64,000 nucleotides of DNA, from assembly GCA_001465935.1 (NCBI GenBank), contig LNKV01000003.1, positions 936,363 through 1,000,362 on the forward strand, given 5' to 3'. The notes under the pieces were generated by a model that saw only the letters and a program-made list of their open reading frames with translations, did not search any database and was not told the DNA's origin. The stretch is from Clarireedia homoeocarpa (taxonomy: Eukaryota > Ascomycota > Leotiomycetes > Helotiales > Rutstroemiaceae). Positions 1 through 11,789 of the stretch are shown here, one piece after another. The first letter of the stretch is position 1, and each line of letters begins with the position of its first letter. The position numbers and the translations under genes are program-made.

Positions 1-710
1 CAATTTTTTAATTTTTTTGCAATTTTGAGGTTTTTTGGCGAAAATTTTGGGGTAACACTAGGAATTTTTTTTCTGCATCTCCTCGAAACCAATTTATCCA
101 TTCGTCCATCCATCCCATCCCATTCATCCTATTTCATCCTAGCAAAAACGCGCAGGCCACGAGCAAATGAAACAATAAAGAGCACCCAGAAACTAAAACA
201 GAAACAGAAAAGAGACAAGAGTTCTTCGGGGTACAGGTTACATTAGGACCCTAGAAAAGCAGGAAAACCCGCCATTTCTTTCAAATAAAAATCAATCTGC
301 GGGGCGCAGAAATGACCTGCGATGATGAGAGAAACCCTGATAGCAAACAAAAAAGAGAAGGAAGCCCCAAAGGAAACGCCAATACCCGGAATGAGTAGGG
401 TGCAAAAACACCCAATAGATGCAAGTATATTCAATACCAAGTGAATCATTGCCAGCTAATGATCCTCGCAATTTTTATCTCTCATCCGCATAACCCAATT
501 TCCCGGAAGCTCCTTTTACTAGATTTTTATGCGCGCGCGCGCTCTGATAATGAAAAAAGACAAACTGGTGAAGAAAATGAAACGCATTTGGAATATAAAT
601 GACCTAAATGTGAAAAAAATGCACCCAATCCCAAGGACTCAATGCTGCACTAGCTGTCCATGGGATGGCTGGTGATCCTTTTCCAACGCTGTTTCATCCA
701 TCCATCGAAC
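1..710. other. 3' flank of the first GT2 gene, no confident gene
   Basis: AT-rich noncoding-looking sequence downstream of the minus-strand glycosyltransferase. It contains TCCATCCATCCC-like runs near 105-125 and a short (GC)n run near 531-541. The only item of note is a 68-codon minus-strand frame (243-449) whose product is strongly hydrophobic (two possible membrane spans). I cannot tell it from chance. Confidence 0.5.
243..449 (-). CDS. Possible small hydrophobic protein (68 aa), doubtful
   Basis: A 68-residue open frame that is mostly hydrophobic, with two stretches long enough to cross a membrane (about residues 3-27 and 30-47). The start has a purine at -3. It lies downstream of and on the same strand as the GT2 gene, so it could equally be part of that gene's 3' UTR. 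I recognise no family, and no splice sites link it to neighbours. Confidence 0.12.
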   Translation of the reverse strand: MIHLVLNILASIGCFCTLLIPGIGVSFGASFSFLFAIRVSLIIAGHFCAPQIDFYLKEMAGFPAFLGS

Positions 711-2479
711 TCAAGGAGAATCATCAGAAGAATGACAAGAAAATACATCAACATCAACATGGGAATCGTTGGTATCATAAGAGGAGTCGGTAGCAGCGTC
801 GAGATTATTCTCGTCATCGCATGCGCAGTCGGCGTCGCAATCAGGAGTGTAGTAGAGACCGAGCGCCTGTTTTTCCGAAGCGCTTTCGCACATCTCGGAA
901 GGCTCAACTGCAACTTCGACTTCGTCTTTGTAGCGGATGAGACCGGGATGGTTTCCGGGTGGAAGTGTGGTACTTTCGCTGCGACGAGCTCGAGGACTCA
1001 TACGGTGGCTATCATTGGCATCTCCGTCTGCACGACTACCCCACGATGTCTGTGTAGCGTTCGTTAGCTAAGCTGAGATGAAAGGTTTGGTGAGCAAGGT
1101 GCGGGGTCCAAGGGTAGCTTACCATCCGAAGCGTCAGCAATGCATAAAGCTTTATCCACCCGTGAAAATATCCGAAAAGAATCGACACTGGAAGGAAGCC
1201 AATATCTTTTGGTTCTCGAATGAATAAGCCTATTAGTTTCACGACCTTTGAAATGAACATGAAGACTAATTGGGCGATCATTGCTGTCATCTGGTGATGC
1301 GGAGACATTGATGCGGTTGCCTTGAAGGTCAAGAAGATGATGAGAGGATCGAAGACGAAGGACAGGGAAGTGAAAGTGGCGATATGCAAAGCATAGACAG
1401 ACCAAGGTTGTTGACTATGCTAATTAGCAAAAGCTCACTCGTGACCACCATTTATTCTTGGAACTTACCGCCAGACATGTCTCTCTGTAACCAAACTGGT
1501 ATAGTTACTTCTCCAGTTACTACGAGCCCACCTGGAGCATTGGTAGAGATATTTGATATTGTTCTCGAGAGTCGTCTCGATCTCGCACTCTCGATTGTAT
1601 TGGATCCATGTGGACCGCTGATTTGCGACTAGCCATCGCGTGATGAAGTTGTCGTCGTCGGCATTAAGTTGATATTGCCCCCACCTCTCGGTTTTAAATC
1701 CATCAAGGAATAAAGGGCTTTGTAGAATCTCGGACCTGAATGCACAGGTTCGCCCAGACATACAGGATGTTCCACCATCAATGCCGTGGGTTGCCGAAAT
1801 TTCAAAGTTACGTCGCTCAATGTAAGCTGCGCCAAGCCAATTGAATGCACGCTCAGCAAATGTGCCGTTTCGTACTCGCTGAACACGCTGACATGGCCCA
1901 ACCGCGCCTATTCTTCCATTTTCGAAAGGAGCGAGGAGCCAGGGGAGGATAGTCTTCGGCCACGTGACGTCGTCGTCTGCCATGACTATGATGCGAGTCT
2001 TGACTTTTGGAATGACTTCGCATACTTGAATGCGCTTGTTTGCAATCGATGCGTAGTATACTCTGATATTTGATGCTTCAAGTGATTTGGTGAAATATAG
2101 AAGCTTGTGGTACTTGTCGGCTGTAGTCACGAGGATCAGCTCGTGAGGTTGGCAAGTAAGGATGCTTTGCAAGGAGTCTTTCAACTCCTCGAAGTTGTTG
2201 TGAATGGTTGGTATTATGACTGTGACGTCTTTTGATGTGAATGATGGGTTTGCTGGTATCGGGACTGATTTGTATGTCCAATGACTGATGGTGTTGACGA
2301 TAAAGCGGATATAGCGATGGAGCCTGTGAGTTCAGAATCAATCAGTCTTCTGCACCGGTTTCAAGGTGCACTAAGGAGTTGCGGTGCATAAACTAGGAGT
2401 TCTAAACGAATCTGGTCCAAACTTACCAAAGTACTATGAAGGTCCATTGCCAAAAATCGAGATATGATAGAAAGGCCAT
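711..2479 (-). CDS. Family 2 glycosyltransferase, Cps1/hyaluronan-synthase-like membrane polysaccharide synthase
   Basis: Predicted processive GT2 synthase that polymerises a beta-linked polysaccharide from a UDP-sugar at a membrane. Exons (minus): 2427-2479, 1469-2323, 1123-1414, 711-1049; spliced product 512 aa. An N-terminal membrane segment (about residues 8-35) precedes the GT2 fold. The fold begins at DVTVIIPT (about residue 50), has a DDD metal-binding motif in MADDDVTW (about 132), a second acidic cluster in NADDDNF (about 242) and the acceptor-site QxxRW motif as QCSRW (about 283). Several C-terminal hydrophobic spans follow, then an acidic Asp/Ser-rich tail. All introns are GT-AG, and frames join only with these boundaries. 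The architecture resembles the fungal Cps1/GT2 group, members of which are needed for capsule formation in yeasts or hyphal growth in moulds. The exact sugar is unknown. Confidence 0.85.
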
Positions 2480-4020
2480 CTTGCTGAGAGTGGATTGAGA
2501 GGATAAGGGAACCTCGTAGGAAGTTCACGGAAGGAAGTAAAGTGTAAAACCAGGTGCTAGTAATGTATTCAGAGGTTGTGGTTATACCGTAGGCGCGTGT
2601 ATATATGTGATATATAGGGGCGATGGATAACAGAGATGTCTCAACTAGAGCTGGCGAACTGAAGTCTTTTGAGGCAGAAGTTTCAAAGATAGAGGTCCGG
2701 AAAGAGGCCGAAGTAACTGAATTGTCGCCCCGTATGGAGTATTGGAAAATTTTCAGGAGGCCTAAAACACATATGATGCGACTTGGGTCTCCTGTAGTTT
2801 ATCAGAGTCGAACGTGCAGCGCTTAGCAAAGTGCTGATTTGTCGAGTCCTGGATTTATCGTTGACTGACTAGCAGTGTGGAACGTATGTCGTTGACAGAG
2901 GGCCAAATAAGCGCCGGAGACGCCTTCGTTGTGGTCGTTTGTTTAGGGAAGTCCGGAACAGGAAGTGGCCGTCGAGGAGGGACCAAGTTGTTGGTTCCTT
3001 TGCCTGTGTAAGAAAAATTTGTCGTGAATTCAGAAAACCGGTTGGCAATCCGGGTCTTTTCTCTCGATTTGTGATTCTTGAGGAAACAGCGGTTTTCACT
3101 GGAATTTGGCCGTTGAGAAGTCCTCGTAACAAAAGTATATGGCAGTATGGAAAATCGAGGATGATGTGAAGTGGGTGAGGATCCTTTTCAATTTTCGTTT
3201 GCTGCAAAACCAAAAACAAAATACAAAAACTTTTCTTATCCCCAAGAGGCCTGCCAAGGGGTATAAATAACAACCAACGAAGGACAAAGACGAAGAGATC
3301 ACCAAATGACAGTCATCCTCGTGTACCTGGGTTTTCAATTGTTATATATACAAAATGGCGAAGGCGAGCAAAGACAGGAGGTTCGGATCCCTTTTGTACA
3401 TGTACATATGATATGACACACACTACCACGACGGGAGAGAAAGACGATGAGATGTCATACTGCTGCTTCGGATAGTGGAACCAGAAAACAAAGGGTCCGG
3501 ATGAGGTCTATATAAGAACGAACCAACAGGACCAGGACCACGAATACGAACATGAAAATGAATGAGGATTGAGCAGGAGCATAACCATATACGGCTGAAC
3601 CTAAGTATGGTAGGCAGAGCAGGCAGGCAGGTAGGCGAGTAGCGTCGAGATAATTAATATTTTTCTCTTTCATTTTCCATTCCTGCATGTTCTAATTCTT
3701 CCCTCTTTGCTACATACAGTAGCAACTTAGGCCGTTAGTCGTAGAAGGAGGAAGACGGGGCCGGACTATCAGGGATCGAAGATGAATGGACAGGTAGTAG
3801 TGGTTGTAGTGGTATTGGTAGTGGTTAAGTGGCAGTGGATCAAAATCTGGAGACAAATAAAGGCGCTTCTTTTACGAGGCGAAGTACCAGTATTGTACGG
3901 ATGTATCAAAATGGGTTTGGCTCGATTCTTTTTGGAGGTACTTAGGTAGGTACCGGGTACGACTGGGTATTTTCTCTGGCGACTAGGGGGAGGGATTTGT
4001 TCGGGCTGTTGTTGGGAAAA

Positions 4021-4093
4021 GGATGGGATGGAAGGGATAGGATAGGACAGGATGGAAGGGATAGGATAGGACAGGATGGAATGGATAAGATGG
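4021..4093. repeat. GGATA/GGACA/GGATG pentamer tandem repeat
   Basis: About 73 bp of pentamers, mainly GGATG, GGATA and GGACA with a GGAAG-containing interruption. It is the reverse complement in style of the repeat at 10206-10302. Confidence 0.85.
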
Positions 4094-4383
4094 GGTAAAG
4101 GGAAAAAGGGCGCGCAAGGAAGGGAGAAACAGCAGAGAACAACATGGGACCAGACCATATGAAGTCAGGTAAGTTAGCTGTTGTTGACTGAGCCTGTCTA
4201 CCTTGCCTTACTTGTCTGTACAGATCAGTGCGGTTTTTACTCGCTCCCACAGTAACGCTTGCCGGGAGCGCCATAATTTGCGAGGGCTAAAATGGATATA
4301 AGTGTATCCATTCTAACCTGATACGTAACACTTCCAAATGATTAAAATGGAGCTCAAGCGCGCAAGTGTGGATTTCATGGATG

Positions 4384-4419
4384 AGGTTGTGGATGTTGTG
4401 GATGTTGTGGATGTTGTGG
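4384..4419. repeat. GATGTTGTG 9-bp tandem repeat
   Basis: About four copies of a 9-bp unit (gatgttgtg, first copy gaggttgtg), directly visible. Confidence 0.8.
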
Positions 4420-5670
4420 GTTTTATGGGATAGGGTGTATGGAGCATGGACTGTTCTGTGTACACCTAGGCCGATATAAATACTGGATGGGTTGGTGGTA
4501 GGGGTGTTGTGGATAGGCAGATTCTACAGTAGGCCACTCGATTCAGGGCAGTCTAGATGGCAAAGGCCATTGAACATATCGACATTGAACAAGTGTTCTA
4601 GCTGAGGCTATACTCTGGCTGGTCGGTGACTGGCCAAACAAAAGATAGGATGGTTGAATTGATCGTTACGGGTGCATGTACAACGGAAGCAGAATGATGA
4701 TGGCACCCACCTACGTATGTATGAAGTTTAAAGAGAGCATCTTCACAGGCTGAATTGGCAACTAGCTAGTATCTAGGTACAGTAGTACCACAGTCCCTTG
4801 TAGCTACATATCCAGGACCCGAAATATCAGACTAATCCATACATTCTACGAGCACTCTGCTGCTACCACGATGGAAATGAAGTCGTCTTCTTCTCGTCTA
4901 CTTTCGAAATGCTTATTACCTATGAGCGAGTGCCTCTTGCCGGCTTGCGGCCTTCCCTCTCAACCATTGCCTAGCTGGTCTTAATTAGAAATTTGGATCT
5001 TAACCACCCAAGGTAAACGTCTCACGATCTTTCTTCTAGTCTTCTTGGACCCAACTGGCCCGATGTACTTGGCCTAGCTTGAATAATAATGCCTGTTCAT
5101 TTGCGCAATTGTGGTTGACTGGGGTTGCCATTAGCTCCAGTCTTAATTCTAAACAGATACATGGCCCGCTGCAGGCGCCTGCATTTGTGCATTTTCAGGG
5201 ACGCCTTCGATGCGACAAAAGCCATCGACAAGCATTAGCGACAGTGGTGCTAAATGTCCTTCCCCAGTTATTCCCATAGAGGACAGGGCAGAACACATTG
5301 CCTCAACGTCTGGAAGGCGTCTTTTTTCCCGCTCATTGAATGATCTCAGCTGTCAGGGTACGAGCAGCTGTCAAAGAGTGGCCTGGCCATTAACTCAATC
5401 TAAAAAGAGCCACGAACCAGGGTCTTGCGGCAAGAGAGATGATGAAGATCATGGCGGGCCCGAACCCTTCATTTCTCGCAGCTTCGGTGTGTCATTTGCT
5501 ACGGCATGATGGCAAAACCGTCTAGAGAGGGAATTGAGGGGCAGCCTGGTGACTACAGAGTCATCATGGATTTGCATTCACACAGCATTGGTACTATCAG
5601 AATGCCATAAATCCCAAACCGGAACATTGGCAATCATGCCTCAAGAAGGAACCTTGGAGAGATCAAGAGC

Positions 5671-5710
5671 CATCACGAGCCATCACGAGCCATCACGAGC
5701 TATCACGAGC
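5671..5710. repeat. 10-bp tandem repeat (catcacgagc) x4
   Basis: Four head-to-tail copies of catcacgagc; the last copy has one C-to-T change. Confidence 0.9.
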
Positions 5711-6411
5711 GGGGGATGATCATCTAAGAAAAGCCGAAGTCATGGAAAGTTCGAGCGAACCACACGACAGAATGCGGGAAAAAAGATCTTGTGGCAGACT
5801 ATACTACAACATATTGTTACTGGTTTCTGATACCCCCTCATCAAGTATGGCTGGCTACTTCCGGAGGCCTTGTTTCTTCCTCCAGATTCCAGCGGTAGTG
5901 CTATGCTATGCGGTAGCCGTTTTTGTGCTACCCCAAACAAATACAACCGCATCGCAGCCTGCAAATGGTAATGCGTTGCAGTGTGAGTGAGAACCGTAAA
6001 GAAGCAAGAGCGCCCCGGGCACTCCGAATGATCCTTACAATGATCCGATGGCTCTTATTTCGGAGGAACAAATTTCCTGAACATGCTTGACCAGCGTTCA
6101 ACGTCTTTTTTTCCCATGTGCGTTTAGGATATACGATACCCCAGTATTCTTCGCCAACATAACCTTAGTGCCGAAGTTGACTATCAGAAAAACGTACTGT
6201 AGCGCCGTATACGAAGAAGTTGATAGCCTTCCTTGATAACATGATATTTCGATTCTTTTTACTCACGCTCTTGCCGCCTCGATATTTCTTGTATTCCTTG
6301 ATCAGTCGTAATTCCCCGAGCCTAAATGGCAATAGACTTCTGTGCCCAGTATCGGGATCGGAAGAGGGCAAAGGCAATTGGAAGGATAAGGAACTGTACT
6401 ACGGAATGGGC

Positions 6412-6434
6412 GATGGGATGGGATGGGATGGGAT
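6412..6434. repeat. GGGAT pentamer tandem repeat
   Basis: About four and a half copies of gatgg/gggat. Same pentamer family as the repeats at 4021 and 10206. Confidence 0.8.
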
Positions 6435-7260
6435 GACTCGCCTTGCTTTGAGCCAACGTCCCTGTTACAACTTCTCTTTTGGAGCTTATTACTCGAGCAT
6501 TAACGTATTTCCGGCAGCCAGTCCGAGACAAACTAAATAGCTGAAGAGCAGGGTTTCTCCAAATCACGACCAGATCTCTGCTGCCGACTACGAAGATACG
6601 AAAAGAAGCACGTACGTGAGAGAGCTAAGAAGAGTGGACACTATGGTCGAGGCCGAGTCCGTGAGTTTTCTCTTCCCACTGCCCCTCCAAGGATGAAGGC
6701 TAGAGCCCAAAGAGTGTGGGGGATGTCAAACGGATTCGTTAGTTTTAGCTGAGTCTGACGATAGCGAGATAATTTTACGATCAAATGATTTGTAGCTTAT
6801 GACCATTCGTGTTCTCGGCGTCTGGCGGATTCGTCCTGTCCTATAGATCCATAGTCATTGTTCCAACTGCGGCTCGGGCTGGCGCAGGAGCGCTGGTTGA
6901 GTTCAGCTGATGTACATACTCGTAACCTGACTATACTATACTATACTGACTGTACTGTACAGGATTCGGGGAAACGTCTGTCTGACTTTACGAACTTCCA
7001 AAACATTACGATACTCACCACACACCCACGGCAGTTGTATTACTTGCACTTGGAGGGTCCCTTCCTACCTCTGACATGGAAAACTTATGGAGGGGAATTA
7101 TAGACTAGGTAAGTCGTGCATACCTTGTAGTAAATATAGTATGGTGTGGTGCATTGTGCCTAGTTTATATCTACAGCATCTTACTAACAATCTTCACTAC
7201 TACCCTCGTACATGATCGTAACGCCGGCCGAGGATTAACAGAGGGATTTTTTTCCCACCA

Positions 7261-7303
7261 CTATAGAACTATGGAACTATGGAACTATGGAGCTATGGAA
7301 CTA
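7261..7303. repeat. 9-bp tandem repeat (ctatggaa type)
   Basis: Five imperfect copies of an actatgga-like 9-bp unit. Confidence 0.75.
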
Positions 7304-8226
7304 TTATCTAACCTATGACAGCACAATCCACTCTGCATAACGGGATGACCCGTCTCAAACTCTGCAATCATGCTGAACCTTTACGTATTCTTCCGTAGAG
7401 TGTACGAGGTACATACATGGACATACACACACGTCTAGGCAGGTCAAGGTCATGGTGTTGGTCAAGGTAAAAAGGTCGAGGTCATTAATTCTTCATGCAG
7501 CCAAAGGTCGATGCATCGAATCTTGCTCCGGAACGATAAGGGCGTGTTTCCGAGTAACATTAACCATGGGGATACACATATTACCATGTACCTCTCATGT
7601 ATAGGATACACGAAGACGCAGCCGCCGGCGTATCTACATCTCTAACAGGCGCAATCCTACGTTGGAGATTGGCATACCCGGACGGCAATGAACACTTCCT
7701 GGTATGTGCTCATGCTGAACCATGTCTAGGAGAGGTTTATCTTGCCTTACTTCCCGTAACCTCGATTAATGCATCGTAGCATCATCCACTCGTTGGTCGA
7801 TGCTCAACAAGTCCAGATCTTGAGATGTTTGAGAAGTCGCTGAAGGCACTGCACCACCTTGTACTATCTATTTTCGTTGTGTCCTGCTGTAACACTACAA
7901 GCTTTACCCATGCGGCCGTTGATACTCATCATCGTCTGCATGTCAACGAGTAATGGGGGGGGGGGATTACATTCGTTAGACTATCCGATGGGCGGAGTAC
8001 CAGCAGCAGACGTCAACCAACCGACTCGCGCCAGCGTGCCCAAGAAATAAGTTATACCTCAACGGGAAAACCGTGAATCGCAGGGCAGCCTTGCTGTGCG
8101 CCATTTCTATGCAATGAGGGTGCGGCTCATTCAATGAAAAGGATTCCGCAAGCATTGCAGCAAGTCTCTGGCTAACCGCCCGTGCGTCAGTACAAATTCA
8201 AATGCAAATTCATAACTTAACCAGAG

Positions 8227-8318
8227 TACTGTAGTACTGTACATATGATCTCGAATCCATGCCCCCTGGACGAACATCCTTGATTCTTCAAGATAAGGTA
8301 ATACATACTGTAGTACTG
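8227..8318. repeat. Repeated near-palindrome tactgtagtactg
   Basis: The 13-mer tactgtagtactg occurs at 8227-8239 and again at 8306-8318, 79 bp apart in the same orientation. The first copy extends to a longer agtactgtagtactgtac. Each copy is close to self-complementary. Confidence 0.8.
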
Positions 8319-9152
8319 GGTTGGTATCCATGATCCACCCATCTTCAAAATAGCTTCAAGTCCGTAATCTACATTTCGCTAGCCCATCAGAAGTTTCTTG
8401 ATCGAGTCCACCATAGAACGAGTCTAGCACCGCACCTTCTTTTGGCACTGGCGACGAAAACAGGTTCCTAGGTGAGCCTACTTCATGCAAGTGATTTACA
8501 CAGATCTTCCTTGCCAGTGAGCAGCCAAGGAATGGAAGGGAGGGAAAATGGCGAAAGTCAATTAAGAAAACAAGATCAATAGTGGGAGGATAAGATGCTA
8601 ACATCGGGGAATCGGTCTCCATCAAGGTCGAGTTCATGCAGCTTACAATCATAATCGTGGTCGCACTCTCTCACATGTATGCAACATCATCGGTACTTCT
8701 CGAATGGTACCTTCACGATTGTTCATACTCTGCATCAGGCAGGTGGCCAGGGGCACAATGAGGTGATGGAGATCGCGATGTATAACCGTAATGAGCAGTG
8801 ACATGATGTTGTGTGATAGTGGCTTTTTTTTTTTACAGGAACAGACGGACGAAGGATTGCATTGCATCTAGAAGACGAGGAGGAACAGGAAAAGGTTCCC
8901 CGAGTCGTTGACAGGAGAGGGAAAAGTAGAGCCAGTTGCAGGCAGTTGAGCAGGGCATAGGAGCACGGCTCCGTGATAGGTGCAGCGTCGAAAACTGGAG
9001 AAGGAGAGGGATCTGCGACAAAAACAACTGGCTCGTCTTCTCCGACCCAAACATCCGGGATCTTCACGACTTACGGAAGTACGGCCAGGCAAGTAAGTTC
9101 TTCATGCTGAAGAAACTTGAGACGGGCCTCAACACCGCATCGCATGTATACA

Positions 9153-9223
9153 GCGCACAGCACAACACGACGCAGCACAGCACAGCACAACACAGCCCAG
9201 CCCAGCACAGCACAGCACAGCAC
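9153..9223. repeat. CAGCA/CAACA pentamer repeat
   Basis: About 70 bp made mainly of cagca with cgacg, caaca and cagcc variants. Its long open frames are artefacts of the repeat. Confidence 0.85.
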
Positions 9224-9703
9224 ATATGCGTATGGGTTATACAACCTGTCAATGGATATAAGTTAATCCTTCCATCCGAATGTCGTTGTCACCTTCTCAG
9301 CGTTTCATCGCTGGCAAGGGTTTCACATTTTCGCTTTGCTTCCAGACCGAGGGCCTTGAGGATGTAGAGACCGGGACGCAAACCCATAGGTAGGTACAAC
9401 TCAACTTGTTCATTGCTCCTTTACTCCACAAACGTCCATTGTCCAGAAGGAGAACGGGACCAGCCAGCAACGCATTCTTTTTTTAACCGTGGTGCCGATA
9501 TCCCATTTGGCCATTGTCCTGTACCTGTGTCGACTGGGACTAGCCAAGTGGAGATCCTTCTTGACACTGCTCGTGATGATCGTCGGCATACGGAGCACGA
9601 TGGCACGATGGCACGATATCTCGCTCCATACAAGTACTTCCGTCCCCTATCTAGTATTACTGTATCGGCTGTACCTCTCTTCCTCCTGCGTACGTGCTAT
9701 GCT

Positions 9704-9756
9704 GTACGTATGTACGTATGTACGTATGTATATCTGTATGTATGTATGTATGTATG
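9704..9756. repeat. GTAC/GTAT tetranucleotide microsatellite
   Basis: A run of alternating gtac and gtat tetramers that becomes pure tatg at its end. Confidence 0.85.
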
Positions 9757-10205
9757 CCGGCACCGAGTCCAGGCAAAAGCAGGAAAGGAGCGATAGCTTA
9801 GCCGTTGGATAGAGCTGAATGATTTGTTTGATAAGTTGTTGCGAATCGCCAGCTCATTTGACCATGGTGGTGACCCCCAACCACAACCGACAGCTGCCAT
9901 TTGTTCGTTGTAACTCACCACCTGGACATCAAACTTGCCCACAGACAAAAAGCAGGAGCATCTCCCGGCCCCGGCAGCGAAGAATGGATTCGAACTTAAT
10001 TTGTTGGCAATACTGTAGCGGAAGAAGAAGAAGAAAGCGAAAATTTTCTTTCAAAGTAATTCTCGTCATATTCATATTCCTTCATCCACATCTTTTCTCT
10101 CACTTCTCCCCCCTCTGTTTTCTTCTAGATACCTACAACATCGTCCATCGTCCACCAGCACCCCCCTCCGACGTAGAACCTGCTGCGTCGTACGAGGACA
10201 AAGCC

Positions 10206-10302
10206 ATCCCATCCCATCCCATCCCATCCTGTCCCATCCTATCCTGTCCTATCCTATCCTGTCCTATCCTGTCCCATCCTGTCCCATCCTGTCCCATCCC
10301 TA
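10206..10302. repeat. CATCC/TATCC/TGTCC pentamer tandem repeat
   Basis: About 19 pentamers with variants catcc, tatcc and tgtcc. They form higher-order units such as tgtcccatcc near the 3' end. It lies in inverted orientation to the repeat at 4021-4093. Confidence 0.9.
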
Positions 10303-10740
10303 CTTCCGTTTGTCCCAGCCGAACATCGTGACGACTCTTTTCGCATACACAAGTTGCACCCCGTCATGGATCATTGCTGTACGAAGACTCTCATGCCTTA
10401 CGGTGGGGAGCGGTGTGGAGGGGTGTGGAGGGGTGTGAAGAATGAAGGCAAACCGGAAGCCACACCCAGTCTTACCCTTATCGCCGATACCAAACCAACA
10501 TCTTGGGATCAATCCCCAATCCCCAATCATGAGCAGCTCTTCTGATAAGCGACGGTAGGTATCAAAGGTAACGAGCGAAAGGAGCGGAGGTTTCGGCCGA
10601 ACGACCACCCGTCCGTACGAAATGCGCTACTACTACACCACAGTAGATACAATGCCAGAATCCCGAATGCCGAATCCCTCTTGCACCACCCACCGCCCAC
10701 CGCCCACCAGCTAGGTAGGGAAAGCGAAGGACGCGACTTA

Positions 10741-10806
10741 CGAGACTTACGAGGCTTGTGAGGCTGGTGAGGCTGGTGAGGCTGGTGAGGCTTGTGAAGT
10801 TTGAGG
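10741..10806. repeat. GAGGCTGGT 9-bp tandem repeat
   Basis: Six to seven imperfect 9-bp copies (gaggctggt, gaggcttgt, gagacttac). Confidence 0.85.
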
Positions 10807-10913
10807 CTTGAATTGAGGGGAAACACTACCAAGTATCTGCGCCGCCGTCGCGCATGCTGTGCTGGATCCGATTCCTTTCCCTCACGCGACCGAGGCTGAT
10901 GATGACCCTGATG

Positions 10914-10958
10914 TTGTTGTTTGTCGTTTGTTGTTTGTCGTTTGTCGTTTGTCGTTTG
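10914..10958. repeat. TTTGTCG/TTTGTTG heptamer repeat
   Basis: Six copies of a 7-bp unit (tttgtcg or tttgttg). Confidence 0.85.
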
Positions 10959-11789
10959 CTGAAATCCTTTCAATCTATCTCTCACTCTAGTCCCGCCATT
11001 CCCCCGTCCCCGTCTCCGTCCCCGTCCATGTTCCCCCCCTCCCCCCCATTCTTCGGCTCAGCTCTGGCAAACCACAAACCATCTCTCCCTATCCCTCTAC
11101 TCGGTCACCGCTCGAACCATCCCCAAACCACAACACCTAACACCACAAAGTGCGAGAATTCACTCCTTTAGGACGGAATCGCCTCAGTCAATTCTGCACC
11201 GTACATATGCAGTGACAGCAATACTCAATCTACTCGGCTCAGCGCCGTTCACCGATTTTCCCAAGCACCAGCAAAAGGAGAGTACACGGTTGTTGCTGTC
11301 GTTGCTTATTGCTGTGGCGGTGGTTGTGAGGGGAAAAAGAAGGGGTTCCAGTTCCTTTGCTCTGTTATCGCCTGTTATCACCTGCTATCACCTGCTATCG
11401 CCATTCGTAGTCTTTTCCATCCGTTCCGTTTCCCGATAATTATTTAGTACGGGTACTGTACATAGGGATTTCTCGATGAAAGCGTCGTCGATCAACTTGT
11501 ATCGTGGCGTCATTAATCCTTCCTTCATTGATTTGCACAACATCATTCTCGTTTTTCGCGGCGCAGTGATGCAAAGTAGATGAATTCAGTGTCTCTATAA
11601 CGGGGCCGAGATTCGTGTCCCTTGGTCGCGCGCTGTGTTAAGTCGTCGCGCGCTGCTTTTTTTTTGGGCCTTTGCGATCGCCAGTTTTTGCTTGTTTATT
11701 GTTTGTTTGTTATGCTCTCACCGTATCATCGTCGCAACCACCAATTCGAACCCGAAAACAAGAGAGAGAGAAAATTTTATATCGCAACA

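Larger units (their letters stand above)
2480..11789. other. 9.3 kb gene-poor divergent intergenic region
   Basis: No open frame here has family resemblance or coherent splice signals. All frames are under about 170 codons, are low-complexity, or overlap repeats. The region separates the minus-strand GT2 from a plus-strand unknown gene. It is unusually rich in tandem repeats (listed separately), TAGGTAGGTA-type and TACTGTAC-type short motifs, and C/T strand-biased tracts. It may hold long promoters, UTRs or noncoding transcripts, but nothing in the sequence proves this. Confidence 0.6.

Noticed and set aside
5210..5509. 99-codon plus-strand frame
   Set aside because: Composition and lack of motifs match random sequence; no supporting neighbours.
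9153..9223. Long open frames across the CAGCA repeat on both strands
   Set aside because: They exist only because the repeat lacks stops in several frames; no family resemblance outside the repeat.
9819..10331. 170-codon plus-strand frame
   Set aside because: Much of its C-terminal part is the pentamer repeat read as HPIPS-type peptides; no domain.
11622..11789. N-terminal extension of the 11790 gene
   Set aside because: Hydrophobic and Cys-rich extension followed by a GAGAGA-type leader; the ATG at 11790 has better context and starts the charged protein.
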